Origin: Parachlorella kessleri
Lineage: Eukaryota > Chlorophyta > Trebouxiophyceae > Chlorellales > Chlorellaceae
Reading direction: 5' to 3'
Assembly: GCA_001598975.1 (NCBI GenBank)
Contig: BBXU01002031.1
Span: 1-49,841 of the forward strand
Length of the DNA: 49,841 nucleotides
The notes under the pieces are model-generated. The model did not search any database. It was given only the letters and a program-made list of their open reading frames with translations, and was not told the DNA's origin. Each line of letters starts with the position of its first letter. Positions within the stretch are counted from its first letter, which is position 1. Shown in pieces: positions 34,922 through 46,809 of this stretch. The translations under genes were made by a program, and so were the position numbers.

Positions 34922-36092
34922 CATTTGTGGCGTGTGAGTAGGGAACAGCTGCCCCTCTCTTGTATACTATCTGGCGCCTGGTGTCATGGTTTTGGCTGGA
35001 CAGTTTTTCGTGTGGGTGTGGGTGTGGTCTGTGAGATGGGTGTGCCTTGGTGTCTAGCTTTAGTGCAGACCCAAGGCTTGAGCAGCTTAGGTTTGGCGGC
35101 TTCGGCTCATTAGGGAACGATCTGCGTCACCAGAGGCGCCCAGCATCCTTGTAGGTAATGTAGCCCCTCGTTTTGCTTATATAGATTCAAATGTAGGGGC
35201 AGGTGGGACCCGCCCTCTGTGTATAAGGTTGATCCAGTACCATCTGCCACCGAGTGCTCTGGCTTTCTGCATAGCTGGCCTTAGATTCGAGACTATCAAA
35301 GCAGGGAACTCCTCCTGCCACCCTTGGCTGCTGTACCCTTTCCGGGCGTAAGGGTGCAAGGTGCCAATAGGATTGACAATCTTGGCATAGTTGCTGTCGC
35401 TGAATGCTCTTCTCTTGCTGCTCAGCTCTGCTTGTGTTGTTGCTGTCTCGTTACAATTATCACATGGCCTGGTTTCAGTAATCTCTTGCAAGCTGTGGCA
35501 TACTGTCTCCTCCCCAAGGTCGGAGCGATGTGAGGTAGCACTGCTCCCCAAACAGTTGGCACCTCTCCAAACACTCCTTACAAGCTAATTGGGACCTCAG
35601 TCCAGGGTGCTGGCTGTCTGTACTCGTCGAGGCTACCCACAGACATGTAAACCTAGACCATGAATGTCAAGGAAGTATAGAAGACTTCAAGAGCATACAC
35701 AACAGAAAAGTTGGTAGCAGCAGGAATGTAACAATGTAGTTATACACATGAGACTGGAGTAAACGTGGGTTGAGAGATGAGCTGCAACAGCGCATGCAGG
35801 CAAGAAGGCCCCCTGGCTACTCTCAAGGCTAGAGATGCCAGCCGACTTGCTTGCTGTGCTTGGGTGCTGCACGTAGGTGTAGTACACTTGCGCTGTAAAC
35901 ACAGCCGTTCATGCCTGATCCACTATTGCAGGCCCCTCCACACCTCTGGATCGCATACACCCCCGTACTGCCAAGCCGCACCACATTAACCCCTTGCTAG
36001 CCGTGCCCACTGTCGATTTGTACTTGTTCTGGGGACTTCCGGCGGCATGCTCAGGCGGCGGTTCGCTTTCAGACTAGACTAGGTTAGACTCA
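34922..36092. other. Convergent 3' intergenic region
   Basis: It lies between the stops of the thioesterase (+) and the XEG113-like gene (-). TGTAA words occur on the plus strand near 35645 and on the minus strand at 35578-35582 and are candidate poly(A) signals for the two genes. A run of agactagactagg lies at 36071-36090, right after the XEG113 stop. No gene was recognised. Confidence 0.45.
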
Positions 36093-39000
36093 TCACTTTG
36101 GTGGGAGCAGGGAGGCGTACCGCACCCCCCCATCCTCCCCTGCCTTGACCTGCCTGCAGCACCAGAAGCCCATCATGCTGCCCAGCCGCCGCTGGAAGGA
36201 GTCGCTGTCTGCCGGCGAGGCGAAGCCGCCAAAAGCCTCATGGAGGGAGGTGAGATGCAGAAGCTGGACCTCCTGCGGGCCAGTTGCACAGGTAGGTTGC
36301 TTGGTGGCGCAGCAGGCACCCGCCACCCTGCTGTCTGACCCCTTCCTGTCACGTGCATGTCCATCGCAGATGTAGGCTTAGTCGGTGTCATGGGTCATCG
36401 GAGTGCAGTAATCTCTCAACAGGCAAGCACATTCAAATGGGCAATCATGAAGGAGAGGTTGGGTGCTGTACCGTATCTCTCATGTTTGGAGTATGTACTG
36501 CCCCACTATGGTCCAAGCAATAAGAAGTGCAGCATCCGCGGCCTGCCCGCACACTGAGGGGCATGGACACACCTGTACTATTGACAGCCAGTCCCTCAGT
36601 TGCTTATCAGTTCCCCCCGTCGGCACCACCACTTCCTTGCCCTTGGTGCGGACCTCCGGCTGGGTGAGCGACTTGTCAGGGGTGACTAACACGCGGCTCT
36701 CCTGCAGGTGAGGCAGGCCCCATGCCCGTCCATCGTATTGTAGGAGACACGGGGCCTATTGGCAGGAGGGTGTGCAGGCCTGTTCGAGGTAGGACGATGT
36801 GCGGTGCAGGCCTAGCCAGAGGGCAGGGCAAACCGGGTCCAGAGGGGTAGCAGGGAGGAGCACCGAAATGGGAACAGGAACGACGCAAGAAGAGCTAGTG
36901 GAAGGAGTTCCGAGTGCAGAGTTACCCCGGGCAGCCCCGCCCTCCAGCCTAGCCCAACGTGTCAGCTGCTGGCACCCCTCTCAGAGCGATGGGGTGTAGT
37001 CATTCACACCTCATCAACTCAAACCCCCAGACCTGTTCGCCCCGCCTTCCTGTGCCCAGAACCCCATGGTAGTAGGCTGGTGAGTAGGACCAGAGCCAGC
37101 ATGGGGCAGCAGCGAGACAAACTCTCAGGCTCCCACCCACCTTGAGAGGGCCGGGAGTGTGGTCGTTATCCAAGAAGCTGCACTCCCTGTTCCGAACCCT
37201 GCCCATAACCCTATATAGTAAGGGTCAGGATGGGGCAGTACCCAAACCAGGGCTCAAAGTCACACCCACCTTAAGAGCGCTGGGAGTGTGGTCGTTGTCC
37301 AGGAAGCTGTACTCCCGGTACCGTATCAGCGGCCCCCCCTTGCCTGGGTGGCTGTCAAAGTGGAAGGGCTCCAGGATGTGATCCATGGGGCACACAAAGG
37401 GCAGGCGGGTGGCGACGGCCCCGGGGACCCGGCACCGCTCCACAGGGCCCCAGTAGCGGTCACAGAAGCAGAGCAGCTGCAGCCAGCGGCACGGGAGGTG
37501 GGGTTGAGGGGCGCACGAGGGCTTCAAGAAGGGCAGGCGGGGATTAGGCGTGTGGAGGTGGCGGTGTTGTTCGACCAAGGCCAGAGGAATGGGAGCGGGA
37601 GCAGAGCAGCTGCAACCGGGGCGGGAGAGGGGCAGGGTTGGAGAAGGTCAGGGAGAGGGGCCCCGGGGGGAGACTAGAGCGGGGGTTGGAGTCGGAAGCT
37701 GAACAGGAGCACAGGACGACAGCCAGCCCCTCACAACACTATACTGTCATATTACTACTAGGCCCCCCCCCCCCTGCCTAGGGCATGACATTGGTCCTGT
37801 TGAGTGCCACAGCAAAGCCCCTCCAGAAGCAAATGGGTACTAAACACATGTTGTACCCCCCTCCCCCCTCCGTACCTTGGGCATGACGATGGTCCTGTTG
37901 AGGGCCACGGCCAGCCCAAAGGCCGCCTTCAGCTGCCGCAGCTGCATCTCCATCCCCGTCAGGTGGTAGTCCTGCGGCACGGCTGGCAGTCATACAAGAC
38001 AATGAAGCTGTGTTTCTTTGGCCTGGACCCTGCAAAGTGCCTGCACAACTTTCTACAACCGCCAAAGGCCGCCCAGGCAACAGGCAACAGGCAACAGGCC
38101 AGCGCTGGGCAAGCACATTCCCCAGGTAACCACAGCTGCCCAGCCGCTGTGGCTACCAGCAACGACACGGCAAGACAGGGCGAGGGAGGTGACCCGCCTG
38201 CATCTTGGTGTCTGCCCAGTCGTCAAAATCCTTGGGCACTGGAGGGGTCTGCAGGTCCACACTGAGGAACTTGCCATCTGCAGCAGAGAAACAGCAGTGA
38301 AGGACGGTTTCCATCCAGGCGCCCAATATGAGAGACTGACTTTGTCTCCCATAAGACAGCCCACCCCCCACTGTCGGGACGCGTTGGGTCTGCCTACCCG
38401 CCCTTCTCTACCCTCAAAACCTCCAAGCCGGCATGGCTTCTCAGGCCTCGCACGCACGCCACCCAAGGCCACCGGCCATGTGGCGGCTGCTGAATCACCT
38501 GCAGCAGCACCTACCTGCATAGTAGGCTGGGTCGTCCACCCACAGCATGGCTTCCCGCATGCGGTTGCGCTTGCCATACGTCCCCCCGTACTGGAAGGTG
38601 GTGTGAACCACGTAGGGCTGCACCTTCTGCACCTGCAGGGCACGGAAAGCGCACACAAACGGGCATAAATGGAATACTCCCAGGCCTCACAGGCAAGCAG
38701 AGCAGGGAACTCGAGATACTTTGCGTTCACTAGAATAACCCAGGCAGTCAGCCACTGGCGGTGCCTGCTGGCCTGCACCATACTCCAGTTTCACTGCCTA
38801 GTCCAAGAAGTCAAGCACTGGCGGTGCATGGCCTTCACAAGCACAGGTGCAAATGGCCTGACTAATGGGAAGGTCAGCCTAGATAGATATCATGGAGCAC
38901 AGGTGGACTCTACTGGGACCTTCCCAGCGTGCCACGTGGCTGCAAAGGTCAGAAGCTGCCCCACTTGCCTGGAACAGCTTCTGCACGAAGAAAGTGTGTC

Positions 39001-41883
39001 CGGAGGCGAAGGAGGCAACTGGCAGCACCCCCACCACTACAGACCCCTTGTATGCCCACAACTGCAGCACACTCCAAAATGTTAGGAACATGGACATGGC
39101 TTATACGCCGGGTTTTAATCCGTTGTGAGAAGACAAATCAGTGGCAACAGGGAGGTCCTCTGCAACACCCAGTGACCACCTAAGGACGAGGCACAGCAAG
39201 CAGGTAGCATGTCAGACACCTAGGCAAGTCCGAAGGGCAATACACACAGCCCAGCCCTCTCCAGTGCAGTCTAGCAGGGTCAGACCTCAAGTTCTACACT
39301 CCATGTAGCCATCTGGCGGCTCAAACCACCCACATTAGCAGGTCTAAACAAGCTCTACACTCTCTGAAACATTCCTTGGCCTCCCATGCCTCACACCACC
39401 CACCCACACACACCAGGCGGGGGTTGGAAGGGTGGCTTCTGAAGGGCTGCAGCCCTTCGTGGACGAGCCAGTTGAAGGCATTCTGATCCCACGTCTTGTC
39501 ATCCTTCTCCAGGGATTCGTGCCAGCCTTCCAGGAAGCGGGTGGTGTTGGGGCCATGCCGGAAGTACAGGAGACCTGCGACGGGTCCAGGACCTGGCAAG
39601 GGTCAGATACCCTGCCGCTGCCGCAGTGCTAGCAGTGCTAGCAAAGCTTGTCCAAGAGCGCGTAGGTTGCTTCCATCCGTTTCTGGGATCCACCGCCTGT
39701 GCAGTTTAGAAATGGTAAACCCTTTGCTTTGAGAGCAGGCGCTGCCATCCTTGCTGCTTACTTGCAACTCATTTGTGGCACATGCTTGTTGTTGCTGTCG
39801 AAGTGTGACTGATAACCTAACTGCTTGGACTCCAGCCACTTTTTCTACTACATTTCACAACACATAATGTACCAGATCAGGGGCACCAAAAGGCACCACG
39901 GTTGCCTCTTAGGCTCACCAATATTCAGAGCGCTGTGGATGGCATGCGGGTCCTCCAGCCCAGTATCCCCAGACTTAACGGTGGGCAACAGCTGGTCTGA
40001 TGAGGCCAGTATATCCGCCTCGGGGAACTGCTCAAAGTAGCTGGTGGGGTCTGCACATGGGGTGGGATAGGAAGGCGGGTGCATGAGGGCGGGTGGATCG
40101 CGGGTGCATGAAGGCGGGTGCATAAGGTAACACCAGCGTGAAATTGTCCGTAACAGCATATTTTTCCTGCAGGAGTGTTGTGGGGCAAACCCCTCGGGCT
40201 GAAGGGGTTGGATAACGGCTCACCGCTGATCCAAACGGTGTCCACATCACACAGGCACAGGTCCAGGCCGTAGGAGGTGAACAGCCTGGCCAGCTCCACC
40301 TTCTGGCGCCCCATCTTGTGGAAGGTGGGGCTGCCCCAGATGAAGTCACCTGCACGTGTCGTACTTTTGATGAGCCCAAGGGACGAGGGCTTCCAAGAGC
40401 GTGCAGTTGCAAGAAATCAAGCTGACGAGGAAGGCGGGAGGTTGCTCGCAAGGAAAGATGAACGGTTGGCATGTACGGCAGTCCAGCCTCAGCCTCAGGT
40501 TCTTGCTTGGCAAGCGGACTGCCTGGCTGTCCCTGAGCCAGGGGCACAGACAGCATGACGAATGACAGGCTCCAATTAACGCCTAAGGGGTCAATCGCCC
40601 TTTAAAAACGACCCATCTTTCTGCCCAAGGCCCAAAACCAGACTGCTCAAATCGGACTGACAGCATGCTCACGCGGCGCACCTTTGGTGAGGCCGGTGGA
40701 GGTCTCCTTCCCAACATCAAACATAGCAAAGACGGGCAGCTGGTGCTCGCCTAGGACCTGAAGAAAACAAAACCGGCTCTGACTGGGTTGCATGTGTGGG
40801 TACAGCGGGAACCCAACTACTGGCACTCATGAACATGCCGCATGCTGCATGAACAGTGCATCGCAAAGTATTGGGGACAGCTCTTGAGCGCTCTACGCCA
40901 TGTATTCCCAGCAACACCGCCCACCTGGGCAGTTTCCAAGTCCATAGCCCCTATCAAGAAGTTGTTGATGCCCTGCTGCCGCAGGTTGCGCCCCCAGTTC
41001 AATGCAAAGTCACTGAAGTGGTAGTTTGCCCATGTCACTATGATGATGTTATCCTGCGAGTGGGTCTGTGCTAGCTGTCTGCTAAGGGGCTGTATTTCCT
41101 GCGAGCCAATCCCACCACTGCTCCTGCTGCTGCCGCTGCCGCTGCTACTGCTAGAGCTGGACTCTGCTTCCTGGCTGCGCTGCCAGAAACTGCTAAAGAG
41201 CTCCTGCTGCCCGTCTGTGCCAGCACCGCTTTCGCTGCCATCACTACTGCTACCACCGGCACCGCCCTCCCTGCTGCTGCTGCTACCTATGATGGACCCT
41301 GGCTGCTGCCCATCCTCCCCTGCAACTGTACCAAGCACGAGGCCACTTTGCTGCAACCTGCCGCTAAACTCCTCTACTGTCTGAGACTGCCGCGCCAGGC
41401 GCCATAACCGCCGCTGAACCCCTGGCTCCTGCAGCAACCTGCTGCGCAGTTGCTGCACTGAGGCGCGGCCAAGCCCACCGGTGGCTTGCACGCTCCTGCT
41501 GCTGCTGCTACTGCTACCTAGGTAGCCCGAGGTCTCCTGCACCCATACGTGCGAGGGGGCGTCTCGTGGACTGTGCTTTGGTGTTCTAGATAGAAGAGAG
41601 CAGGCTCATTCCCATGCCAGGGAAGCCAGGCGAAGAGCTAAAGGAGGCGGCTACCCGCACAACCAGGGCGGCACTTACTTGTGCAACAAGCACTATCGCT
41701 ACAACTCCCATAAGTCCCACCTGCACGCCACAAATAATAACTTCAAGAGGCTCCAGAAGAGATTCACCTGGTGCCTTACGCTTGGTAAGGCAGCCACGGC
41801 AGTGCAGACACGGAAGGGCTGCTAGTTTTACTTACCGACAACAGAACAAGGGCTGCTGCCGGCAGGACTGAGCGCTGGCGCAT
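36093..41883 (-). CDS. XEG113: XEG113-type arabinosyltransferase (GT77)
   Basis: Fourteen exons: 41883-41836, 41720-41679, 41536-40925, 40757-40682, 40349-40224, 40050-39919, 39574-39414, 39061-38969, 38632-38515, 38277-38198, 37971-37876, 37476-37270, 36701-36573, 36272-36093 (about 699 aa). The start MRQRSVLPAAALVLL... forms a signal anchor, so a type II Golgi protein is expected. A Ser/Gly/Gln-rich stem follows to about residue 200. The catalytic region then matches Arabidopsis XEG113 in order: IIIVTWANYHFSDFALNW, WGSPTFHKMGRQKV, the DxD motif in CDVDTVW (near residue 293), ADILASSDQ, WDQNAFNWLV, ASGHTFFVQ, VVHTTFQYGG, LPFVCPMDHI, REYSFLDN and SLHEAFGGF. XEG113 adds beta-arabinofuranose to hydroxyproline-linked arabinosides of extensins; algal cell-wall glycoproteins are the likely target. 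Two introns appear to begin with GC (after KLFQ, and after DTKMQ, the second less sure). Confidence 0.93.
37101..37315 (-). repeat. Partial exon duplication in the XEG113-like gene
   Basis: The end of exon 12 (YSFLDNDHTPSALK plus its donor and the start of the intron, about 37230-37315) is repeated about 129 bp downstream in the intron (37101-37186) as CSFLDNDHTPGPLK, again with a gtgggtg donor. The second copy lacks the rest of the exon, so it is a partial, diverged duplicate. In the annotated protein only the first copy is used. Confidence 0.85.
37774..37912 (-). repeat. Second partial exon duplication in the XEG113-like gene
   Basis: The end of exon 11 (AVALNRTIVMPK with its donor) has a diverged copy about 98 bp downstream in the intron, reading AVALNRTNVMP and then a stop. 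C-rich tracts lie beside both copies. The copy is not usable as an exon in frame. Confidence 0.8.
40076..40128 (-). repeat. Short tandem repeat in an XEG113 intron
   Basis: On the plus strand the phrase gcgggtgcatga recurs about three times with small changes, close to the acceptor of the sixth exon. Confidence 0.7.
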
Positions 41884-42676
41884 CTGTCACTAGTCGGCTG
41901 CCCTGGACGCCAACCTAACTAGCAAGTAAGGCCGGGACGACAGTCGGTCATGCTGCTGTTTCGAACAGCAAGGTGATGATCAGCACCGTAAGCAGCTTAA
42001 GACCAATTCGGGAACATTCTGCGTGTTTCTCAGCTGATAACGTATTAGAGTTCACCATTTTTGTGAAGGTTGCAGCTCGACATGCATGCTCTGATTTTGG
42101 CGCCCAGCAGCATGACTAGTGAACCACCAACCTGTCCGCACATGGCTGCATCATTACACAGAGCACACTGCTGAAAGGATACCAAGGATAGCTGCAAATC
42201 CACCTAGCCTGACCCACTGAGGTGCATGCTTCAAAGTTGCCCAGCACTCTCAGGCGCTGGAAGCCCTTGGACAAGCCTTGGCAATAAACGCCATTCTTCA
42301 GTCTAGTCTAATCTAGTCCAGCAACGTATTTCGAACTAACTTGCTGCCGTAATAACCCCACAACTGGGGCCAAACAACGCGCTGGGATAATTTACTTCAA
42401 GAGAGGGGGGCAGGTAGTGCAAACAGAGAGTGAGAGGCGAAATGTACTGAGTATGCCCACAAACCGCATGATCCACTCAAACCAATCAGCATCCAATCCA
42501 TACAGGGAAATATACAAAAAGCACAACCAGAAATGTATCCCACCAGGGTCTCCTTGTGTCCCTCACCGCACAAGCACTCAGCCAATGGAATCAAACCGTG
42601 AGCACTCAGCAGCGTCCAACCTGTATCAATGCTGTCATCGGGCATAACCCAAGTGTAGCTGCTTAGGGTGCTCCTG
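41884..42676. other. Intergenic region upstream of the XEG113-like gene
   Basis: It should include the XEG113 promoter and the 3' UTR of the leftward gene ending at 42677. No conserved exon was found. A run related to the agactagact pentamer (gtctagtctaatctagtcc) lies at about 42301-42319. Confidence 0.4.
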
Positions 42677-43345
42677 CTAGACCTGAGCTAGGAAAAGGTT
42701 GGGAAGCTGTCCCGGCAGGCCCACCCAGTCTGCCCATGCGGCCCACAAGATGCACATAGCTAACCGCGACTCAAGCATACGTCTCAGTTGCCCAAGCGAC
42801 AGTGAGTGCACGCAGGCACAGCGGAGCACGCTGCCGCCCACCAAGATGTCTGGTCGCCACCTGGATGGGCTGATAGTACCTGCTGGCTGGCTGGATGGTG
42901 GGACAGGGGAGGGCCATGATCTTGCACAGCATGGAGACAATCTGCATGCAGCATAGTTGCCAGTGTTTCAAGGGTCGCCTACCTCAATGTCAGCCCCTCC
43001 GCCTGCTTTGAACTGCTGGCGCTCCATGCTGCATTGCCAGGAGCAAAATGCCGTGCAGCTGTGAGCGGAAGGTAGGGCTGTGCTGCCATGTGGCCTGCAG
43101 CTGCTCGCACGCCAGCTTTGAAGCCCCATCATTGTTTCCCCTACCTCCGCATCTGTGGGAAGCTGCCGGGCTCAAGAGCCCGGCGGGGGAGCCCAGGGCT
43201 GCGCAGCTGCTGACTGCAAAACCCTCTGGCGCAACAGGCTGGCCACACTGTAGCACCCCCTCGATGTGCTCCCACTGCATGCTGACTGCCAGTGTGTGAA
43301 GTGCCTCGCCGTTGGCGCCCTTCAGCGGCGGCGGGGCCAGCGTGG
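42677..43345 (-). CDS. 3' exons of an unrecognised gene (partial model)
   Basis: Four exons can be joined in phase: 43345-43257 (ANGEALHTLAVSMQWEHIEG), 43015-42983 (QFKAGGGADIE), 42941-42880 (IVSMLCKIMALPCPTIQPAS) and 42782-42677 (RRMLESRLAMCILWAAWADW..., stop TAG). The sequences read like ordinary protein and the splice sites fit, though the acceptors at 43345 (ttag) and 42782 (tgag) are not the usual cag. Exon 1 begins in phase 1, so more exons must lie to the right. An open stretch at about 43440-43650 (minus), containing ALRGRMKVEDESVHMRR, is a possible earlier exon. I do not recognise the family. A hydrophobic stretch (LAMCILWAAWADWVGL) might be a helix near the end. Confidence 0.35.
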
Positions 43346-44389
43346 CTAAGCGGTGTCATGGTCTTGTTGAAGGCATGGAGGTGCCCGCATCCTAGTCCAC
43401 CTTACGGCACGGTGACTGCCGTGCACAAGTGGCAGAATGCCGGACATGGGCAACTGAAGAGATGTCGGACAAGGTGATGGCCATGTGGTCAATGCACAAG
43501 ATGACAAGGGCACCAAGGTTTGTGAATGACCTACTCAAGGAAGTAGCAGAGGCAGCAGAGCGCCGCATATGCACCGACTCATCTTCAACTTTCATCCTTC
43601 CACGCAGAGCGTGTTTAGTCACACATCTGTAAGAGTCTGCACGTGAGTCCAGAAGAACAGGGGTCCAGAAGGAGGGCGGCTTCAGAAGCAAAGGTATACT
43701 GCAGCAGTGCAAGGGCACACTGGCACATACAACTCATTTAGAAGGGTTTGCATGAATGGAGCTATACTTGCCAGTGTGCACTTGCACTTCAGTACATGTT
43801 TTGCATCACCCCCTGCCCTCCTACTGCTCCCCTGTTCTCCCAAACCCGTATGCAGACCCTTGAGGTGTAGAACGAGGACCTGGAAGGATGCAACGGGTAC
43901 CCTGAGTCACGGCGCAGTTGCTGGCTCTGCCGCACCTGTCATTTCCAACAGTGAGTTATCAATACTGCCTTGCAGCCATTCCTTGGCGTTCATGTGGTGC
44001 GCTGGCCACATGGCCTACACCACCCCGCACGCATCAAGTCCCGGCAGTCTGCCACATGTGCGCGACCCCCACCATGCCATGAGGTATATGGGGCACGTCT
44101 CTCAACCTCTCAGTTTTCCCACCTTCAGCAAGCGCAAGCACACAAACCTGTCATTCTGTAAGGAATGCGCCCTCTTGAATAGATGACGCAGCGCTCTAAG
44201 GCCACACTTCACGCTGGCAGGTGGAGAATCATATGCCGAGAATCTGGCTAGATCTTCGCGCCTTCGGACTATCCGAGGCAGTGCCTGGGCAGTGCCTCCG
44301 TGCGGATGCCCAAGGAATGCAACTGAATCTTGAATCACCAGCCGCTTCTTTCCATCGTTTTCTTAGGCCCTGCTCTTCCTACCTGAATC
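43346..44389. other. Interval upstream of the F-box/LRR gene
   Basis: It probably contains upstream exons of the unrecognised leftward gene (open stretch at about 43440-43650, minus strand) and the promoter of the F-box/LRR gene. Both strands are open over 43429-43632, so coding strand cannot be told by eye. Nothing else was identified. Confidence 0.3.
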
Positions 44390-46437
44390 ATGGCTACGCC
44401 CAGGCTTCTAGACCTGCAGGACGAACTGCTCGAGCGTGTTTTGCTCAAGCTCCGTCAAAAGGACAGGTGGGCGACGGCAGCTTCGAGAGCCTCTGAAACG
44501 TGGATGTCCACCATCTCTAACAGCCACTACAGTTGCAACCCCATGCAGAGCGTGCAGTGCGGCGGTCTGCAAACGGCTGTACCAGCTGACAATTGAGAGT
44601 CCCCGCATCTATGGTTCTCTGCAAGTCGATGTGGGTGACCACAACCAGGCAGAGAGGTTCATGGTTTGGCTCGCGCATAAGCGCCACTTGGTCAGGCACT
44701 TGTCCCTGTCCGGCGACGCATCAGACACCCCGGATGCCATGAGGGACCAGCTTCAGCTCGATGCAGCAATAGTGGGCGCTGCGTGCCATCCCGGGCTTCA
44801 AAGCCTGGAGCTAGTCCTTAGCTCCCCTGTCGCCCTGGGTGGCTGGGCAGCAGCACTGAGTGGTCTTCGCTTCCTGGCTATCAATTGTCCCTGGATCAGC
44901 ATCTCGACCAGTCTCTCGCAGGTGCGCCATGCAGCATGCTGTCCCAGTAATGTAGCTTGCTGCCTTGCCGCCGTTCTTACAAGATCCCTGCATGTGGGAG
45001 GCTCTGTAGGGCGGGTTGAAAGGCATTGAAGTCTACCTTGCCTGCCTGTCGGTTGCAGCTCACCCACCTGACCAGCATGTCTCTGAGCATTTTCTCAGAC
45101 AGCGAGTACTTTGAGTTGCTGCATGAGGACTTCGAAGGGGCTACACTGGTAAGTGCTGGGCTGTGCAGAGCCAAGGCATGTTCTGTGCTGCTGCATGTGA
45201 CATGCTGCAGCAAGTTGATCGCTAGCAACGTTTGACAGCGAAGCTTGTAGAAGTTGCTTGCAGCAGGGAAGCAAGGTCTCCCAAAAGTCTCGATGTTTGT
45301 ATAAAAGTAGAGCAGGGGTAGTGTTGATGCCAGGCAGCATCAACTGTGTCCTGCTCTCAGATGTGCGGCCCTTTGTTTGTGGCTTTTCGATGCAGGAACT
45401 CGAAAATGGCTGCCTGCCCACCAGCCTCAAATCACTGCATCTTGCCAGTGAAAGTGAGCAGCTGCCGCCTGTGGTGTTCACAGCTACGCAGCTCACCCAA
45501 CTGGTGGCTGGGGGTATTGAAATGCTCTCTGAGAGGTTGGGGCCTCTACAGCATTTGAAGGTGCTGTGCGCCCTGGGATTGGAAGGCGCCGATGGCTTGC
45601 CTGAGACGCTGACCGATCTCACCGCCCTAACAAGCCTGTGCATACAACACAGGGCCATGCTGCCCGACAGCTTGGAGAGACTTGCAGCGCTCACCAGACT
45701 CAAGGAGCTGAGCCTGCGGCACCTGATGCTGACCGCACTGCCAGCTGCTGTGCTCAACCTGCCCCAACTGACGGTGCGTCGGAATGCAAGCCAAGGCAAG
45801 CAAATGGAATGGCTCGTAGTACATTGTGGTCCATGCTGGCTTGTTGCTTCTCCAACGGGCCTCGCTCATGCTCAGTCTGATCTAAAAGTAGTGTCAAGGG
45901 CTGGTCCAATCTATCTCTAGCATGCCGGCTGCTTGTATAGTGCTCCTGAGTCATCCCCAGTACTGGTAAAACATACAATGTGCAATTTTAAGCTAAGCTA
46001 TGTGTGATGCTGTGCAGTACCTGGACCTGTGTGAGAACCCTTTTGAGGGGCCCCTGCTTCCAGCAGGTGCTCCGCTGCTGGGTCGGCTGTCAGCCCTGGC
46101 CCTCCCGGCAGCAGTGGCAAGCGCCAACCTGTCACTCCTGCCCTGCCTGACATCCCTGACGGCACTTGAGCTGCATGTGTGGGTTGTGATGGGTGCAGCT
46201 GGGATTAAGTGGGAGCGCTTGCTGGCCGCTGTGGCAGGCATAGCATCCCTCCGCTCCCTCTGCATCGACGACCACGTTCTGGGGCGTAGTGCAGAAGCGC
46301 ACGCTGCTGTGGCAATGTTTGCCACTGCAAGGCCTGCTGTGTCTTTGGTGGAGTTCTACTTCCCTCAGCCGCCAGGCCTCCAGCCCCACACCTGGTATCC
46401 AAAGGAGCTGGACTTCCGTTTGTCTCAGAGACAGTAG
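44390..46437 (+). CDS. F-box/leucine-rich-repeat protein
   Basis: Five exons: 44390-44466, 44558-44921, 45059-45148, 45396-45773, 46018-46437 (about 442 aa). The N-terminus (LLDLQDELLERVLLKL..., then VCKRLYQL) is an F-box, which in eukaryotes binds SKP1 to recruit targets to an SCF ubiquitin ligase. The exon-1 donor is uncertain: F-box spacing would suit a slightly longer exon 1 (DRWATAAS), but no clean donor gives it. The remainder holds irregular leucine-rich repeats: LQSLELVL, LKSLHLASESEQLPP, LTQLVAGGIEML, LKVLCALGLEG, LTALTSLC, LKELSLRHLMLTALPAAV, LPQLT, YLDLCENPFEGPL, LRSLCID. Such F-box-like LRR genes are often amplified in chlorophyte genomes. The target is unknown. A truncated tandem copy follows directly. 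Confidence 0.7.
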
Positions 46438-46809
46438 GGGGGCTTGTGGCCAGCAGGTCCCTCATACACCAAGTAATTGCGGCAGGTAGTGCGAAAGGAT
46501 GATAGGTAGCTGCAGAACCCAGCGTGATACACGTAATGAGGCTCCTCTGAGTAGGTGAACCAGTAAGAACAACGGCACATTTTTTGAGGTGCTTGTCTGT
46601 ATTGTATATGTATACAGATAGCCTGGTGGCTTGTAGGTCGTGGTTGTCCTGTTACCTGTCCTTCGCTGTGAGCACAAGTTGCTTCCAGCAGGGAAGCAGC
46701 CAAGGTCTCCGGAAGTGTCTCTGCATTTTGGACTTTGCAAGGGCAGTACTAACGGCAGGCAGCATAGGTGACACTGGTTCGTAAGCGCTTGTTTGGTGTC
46801 TCCCTGCAG

